From an uncultured Akkermansia sp. (GTDB lineage: Bacteria; Verrucomicrobiota; Verrucomicrobiia; Verrucomicrobiales; Akkermansiaceae), in contig CAAFXA010000459.1 in NCBI GenBank assembly GCA_900766865.1, positions 1-7,465 of the forward strand: 7,465 nucleotides of DNA, in the 5' to 3' direction. The notes beneath the pieces were generated by a model. It did no database searches and was not told the origin of the DNA. It saw only the letters and a program-made list of their open reading frames with translations. Shown here in pieces: positions 5,348 to 7,465 of the stretch. Within the stretch, counting starts at the first letter, position 1. Each line of letters opens with the position of its first letter. The position numbers and the translations under genes were made by a program.

Positions 5348-7465
5348 ATGAAGCGATTCATTCTTACCGCCCTGGCCACCACCCTACCCCTGCATGCTCA
5401 ATCGTACATTGTGGCGCCCCCCCACACCCGCCCCGGAGCCTCAGCCGAAGTACATGTGCTGGACTGGTTCCCGCCCATACCAGAACCTGTCCCCTACTTG
5501 CGCAAACTGTCAGCTGATAGTGTGGAGGCGCAGTTGATGGCCACCCGCCTGATGCACAATGCGCAGGATGCTGAGGCCTTTCTGCGCCTCTGCGAGCCGA
5601 CCTTGGTCTATGACTACAACGATATAGGAGTTCGCAAAGGAGTATCTTCGGAAGGAATGGATACCATATCCGTAGCCATCATCCTGCGCGATGTCCAACT
5701 AAGTGCCAAACTCGCCCACGCCCCCAGCAAGGAAGTGCTGCTGAGCCTGCGCGACATCCTCGTAAAGGCAAAAAGCAACAAAAAACGAGCAGCCGCACTG
5801 CTGAACTACATCACCACAGCGCCCACCCTCAGCGAGGATGAGTTGCGCCTGCTACAGGTACTGCTGGCGACTCGCTTCGGCATATCACGCTGTCACCTGG
5901 TGCTGGCGCGGCAGGCGCAGTTCTTGCTCAGGGAGTTCCGGGGAGGGCGAGAAGTGGCTTTCTCTCCCGCAGCCGAAAACCATATAGCTGATAAATATCC
6001 GGCACTGGCACCGGTTCTGCAAACAGAACGCAGCCTGCGCGGCCAGGTGAGCAGCGCCACCAAACGCGGTCGACACAGCCGCGAGCATCTGCTTATCTAC
6101 CTGCTTTGGCAGAATACGGAGCACGCCATCCAACTGGCGCGCAAGCTCCCCCGCCCCGGCTACGAGCTCTTGCGCAAAGACACAACGGCTCTTGGCAACT
6201 ACCTGAGTTACAAGGGCATCACCTACTACCGCAATTTAGGACAGGAAGTACCGCAAAGCTGTCTCACAGCGTTGGCTGTGCATGATTTTGAGAGCCCGGA
6301 AGCAGCGGCCAAGGTGGTACGCGAGCAGAACAAGCAACTCGAACCGGAACTCCGCCCGCTTGCCCCCAGGTGTCTGCTGGCACTGGGCGGCAAAGAAAGC
6401 GGCTGGGAACCGGTACAGGTAACGGCGGAGGGAGTACACCCCGCCTGGCCGGATGCCTCCGCCGTGCAGCTCCCGCATTGGTCGCCAGCCCTACTGGGGC
6501 TGGAAAATGAGCAGACGGCCACCGTGCAAGCTGCCTTCACCGCAGATTTGACTGCGCTGGAGCAACAACTCACCCACCTCCGCGAAGAGCACGGTGCCGC
6601 CGGTATGGTGCTCGCCCACATGCTGGAGCAATGCAACAGCGTACGCCCCGTGCGCAAAGACCTCGCCCTGCCGGTTTATGCCCGCATCGCCCTGCATTTT
6701 GAAGAAGATGGACTTACTGTGGACTACAACGACCAAAACGAGCAATTCGGTGTGGGATGTGTGCACAGAACAGGAGCCCCCATTGTAGATGAAGCCTTGT
6801 GCAAAGCTCCGCAACTGCTGCACCGACTCACCCTCCAACTGGCTCTGCTGGAGAAAAACGGACACACGACCGAGCTGGAGCAAGCCTGCGGCCAACTCGC
6901 CCGCATTCTGAACCGCAACAACTTGTGGCCTCTCGTCATCAGCCAGCGTGAGTTGCGCGGCTTCTCCCGTCAGGCACTGCTCAAGCTCTTTGAGCACTAT
7001 GAAGGCGAGCGCGCTCCCTTGCTCGCCTACGGGGAAGCCATGGGCTTGAGCAAGGAGATGAGCATTGCCGCCCGCGCCGGTGAAGATGAACTGGCCGATT
7101 GGCTTACGCTTGCGGCAGAAGTAAGCGCCCCTGACTCCACCACAGCTCAGCGAGAGCAAGCCACCGATGCCCTGCTCGCCATAGCAGCCTCGCACCCTGG
7201 CCGAGAACTGGCAGCTGACATCATTGCCCATCTGCTTGCAAATGGCCAAGCGGCCAAAGTAGCCACGCGCGCAGAATACCCCGCCGGCATATTCCAAGGT
7301 CGCTACGCTGGCAGTGGCTTGCAGCTCATCCGCCACCATCTCAAAAATGGCGACCGCGATGCCGCGCATAAGGTACTAGCCCTCATGCAGCAGGATGAAA
7401 CCACCGACACCACTCCCGCCTACCGCATGGCATGTGCCCTGCTCAGCAACAACGAGGAAACCGCC
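5348..7465 (+). CDS. Family-Y secreted helical repeat protein (second copy, 3'-truncated)
   Basis: This frame opens with ATG at 5348 and stays open for 706 codons to the last base, so the gene is cut by the window edge. The start encodes a signal peptide, MKRFILTALATTLPLHA, with likely cleavage after Ala17. Alignment to the first copy puts the last codon opposite its residue 702, so about 117 residues of the C-terminal TPR-like part are missing. Residues 290-566 are about 70% identical to the first copy. The first 165 or so residues are poorly conserved, though the two align again from CHLV (residue 182). All six cysteines noted for the first copy are kept at matching positions (182, 305, 342, 429, 485, 514). 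Residues 462-474 differ sharply from the first copy inside an otherwise conserved stretch. It follows the family-X gene by 24 bp, repeating the X-Y order at the window start. The role is unknown; a helical envelope scaffold or binding protein is inference. Confidence 0.92.
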   Translation, partial: MKRFILTALATTLPLHAQSYIVAPPHTRPGASAEVHVLDWFPPIPEPVPYLRKLSADSVEAQLMATRLMHNAQDAEAFLRLCEPTLVYDYNDIGVRKGVSSEGMDTISVAIILRDVQLSAKLAHAPSKEVLLSLRDILVKAKSNKKRAAALLNYITTAPTLSEDELRLLQVLLATRFGISRCHLVLARQAQFLLREFRGGREVAFSPAAENHIADKYPALAPVLQTERSLRGQVSSATKRGRHSREHLLIYLLWQNTEHAIQLARKLPRPGYELLRKDTTALGNYLSYKGITYYRNLGQEVPQSCLTALAVHDFESPEAAAKVVREQNKQLEPELRPLAPRCLLALGGKESGWEPVQVTAEGVHPAWPDASAVQLPHWSPALLGLENEQTATVQAAFTADLTALEQQLTHLREEHGAAGMVLAHMLEQCNSVRPVRKDLALPVYARIALHFEEDGLTVDYNDQNEQFGVGCVHRTGAPIVDEALCKAPQLLHRLTLQLALLEKNGHTTELEQACGQLARILNRNNLWPLVISQRELRGFSRQALLKLFEHYEGERAPLLAYGEAMGLSKEMSIAARAGEDELADWLTLAAEVSAPDSTTAQREQATDALLAIAASHPGRELAADIIAHLLANGQAAKVATRAEYPAGIFQGRYAGSGLQLIRHHLKNGDRDAAHKVLALMQQDETTDTTPAYRMACALLSNNEETA
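6215..7045 (+). repeat. Paralogous block, family-Y core, copy 2
   Basis: This is the partner of 1435-2268, in direct orientation within the second family-Y gene. It is shorter by one codon, lost or gained within the divergent patch at 6731-6769. Exact DNA matches are short (up to about 18 bases among those I checked), consistent with an old duplication. Confidence 0.85.

Noticed and set aside
1435..7045. Recent transposition or an assembly duplicate as the cause of the repeated genes
   Set aside because: The copies are only about 70% identical in protein over the best region and more diverged elsewhere, with no inverted repeats or transposase. This fits an old tandem duplication.
6491..7369. 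Antisense open frame of 292 codons opposite the second family-Y gene
   Set aside because: The sense frame is open for 706 codons and about 70% identical to its paralogue over the core. A shorter antisense frame (2068-2376) at the matching place in the first copy is explained by shared coding constraint.

Overview
The window is a 7.5 kb piece of a GC-rich bacterial genome, probably one contig from a metagenomic or draft assembly. Its first 14 bases are Illumina adapter, and genes run off both ends. All supported genes lie on the + strand with 10 to 24 bp gaps, so the window looks like the inside of one operon. No RNA gene, insertion sequence, CRISPR array, promoter or terminator is visible. 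The taxon is uncertain. An SHD1-like domain in a secreted protein, a helical N-terminal region recalling verrucomicrobial exported proteins, and the lack of Shine-Dalgarno sequences fit Verrucomicrobiota or a relative in the PVC group; Bacteroidota is a weaker alternative.

Layout: (1) 15-560, the C-terminal half of a family-X protein whose start is lost. (2) 580-3039, a complete 819-residue family-Y protein. (3) 3050-4252, a single 400-residue protein, family Z. (4) 4265-5323, a complete 352-residue family-X protein. (5) 5348-7465, a second family-Y protein with 706 codons present and its C-terminus cut off by the window edge. The order is X-Y-Z-X-Y, so an X-Y pair, or possibly an X-Y-Z triplet, has been duplicated in tandem.

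All four genes whose starts are present begin with a signal peptide, so the products should work in the periplasm or cell envelope. Family X appears to join an SHD1-like beta domain to a divergent thioredoxin-like domain that lacks a CxxC motif. Family Y is a long, mostly helical protein ending in TPR-like repeats, with no enzyme motif I can recognise. Family Z is unrecognised. The cluster looks like a multi-protein envelope system built from paralogous scaffold pairs. Its function cannot be read from the sequence; the families, their duplication and their fixed order are the main result.
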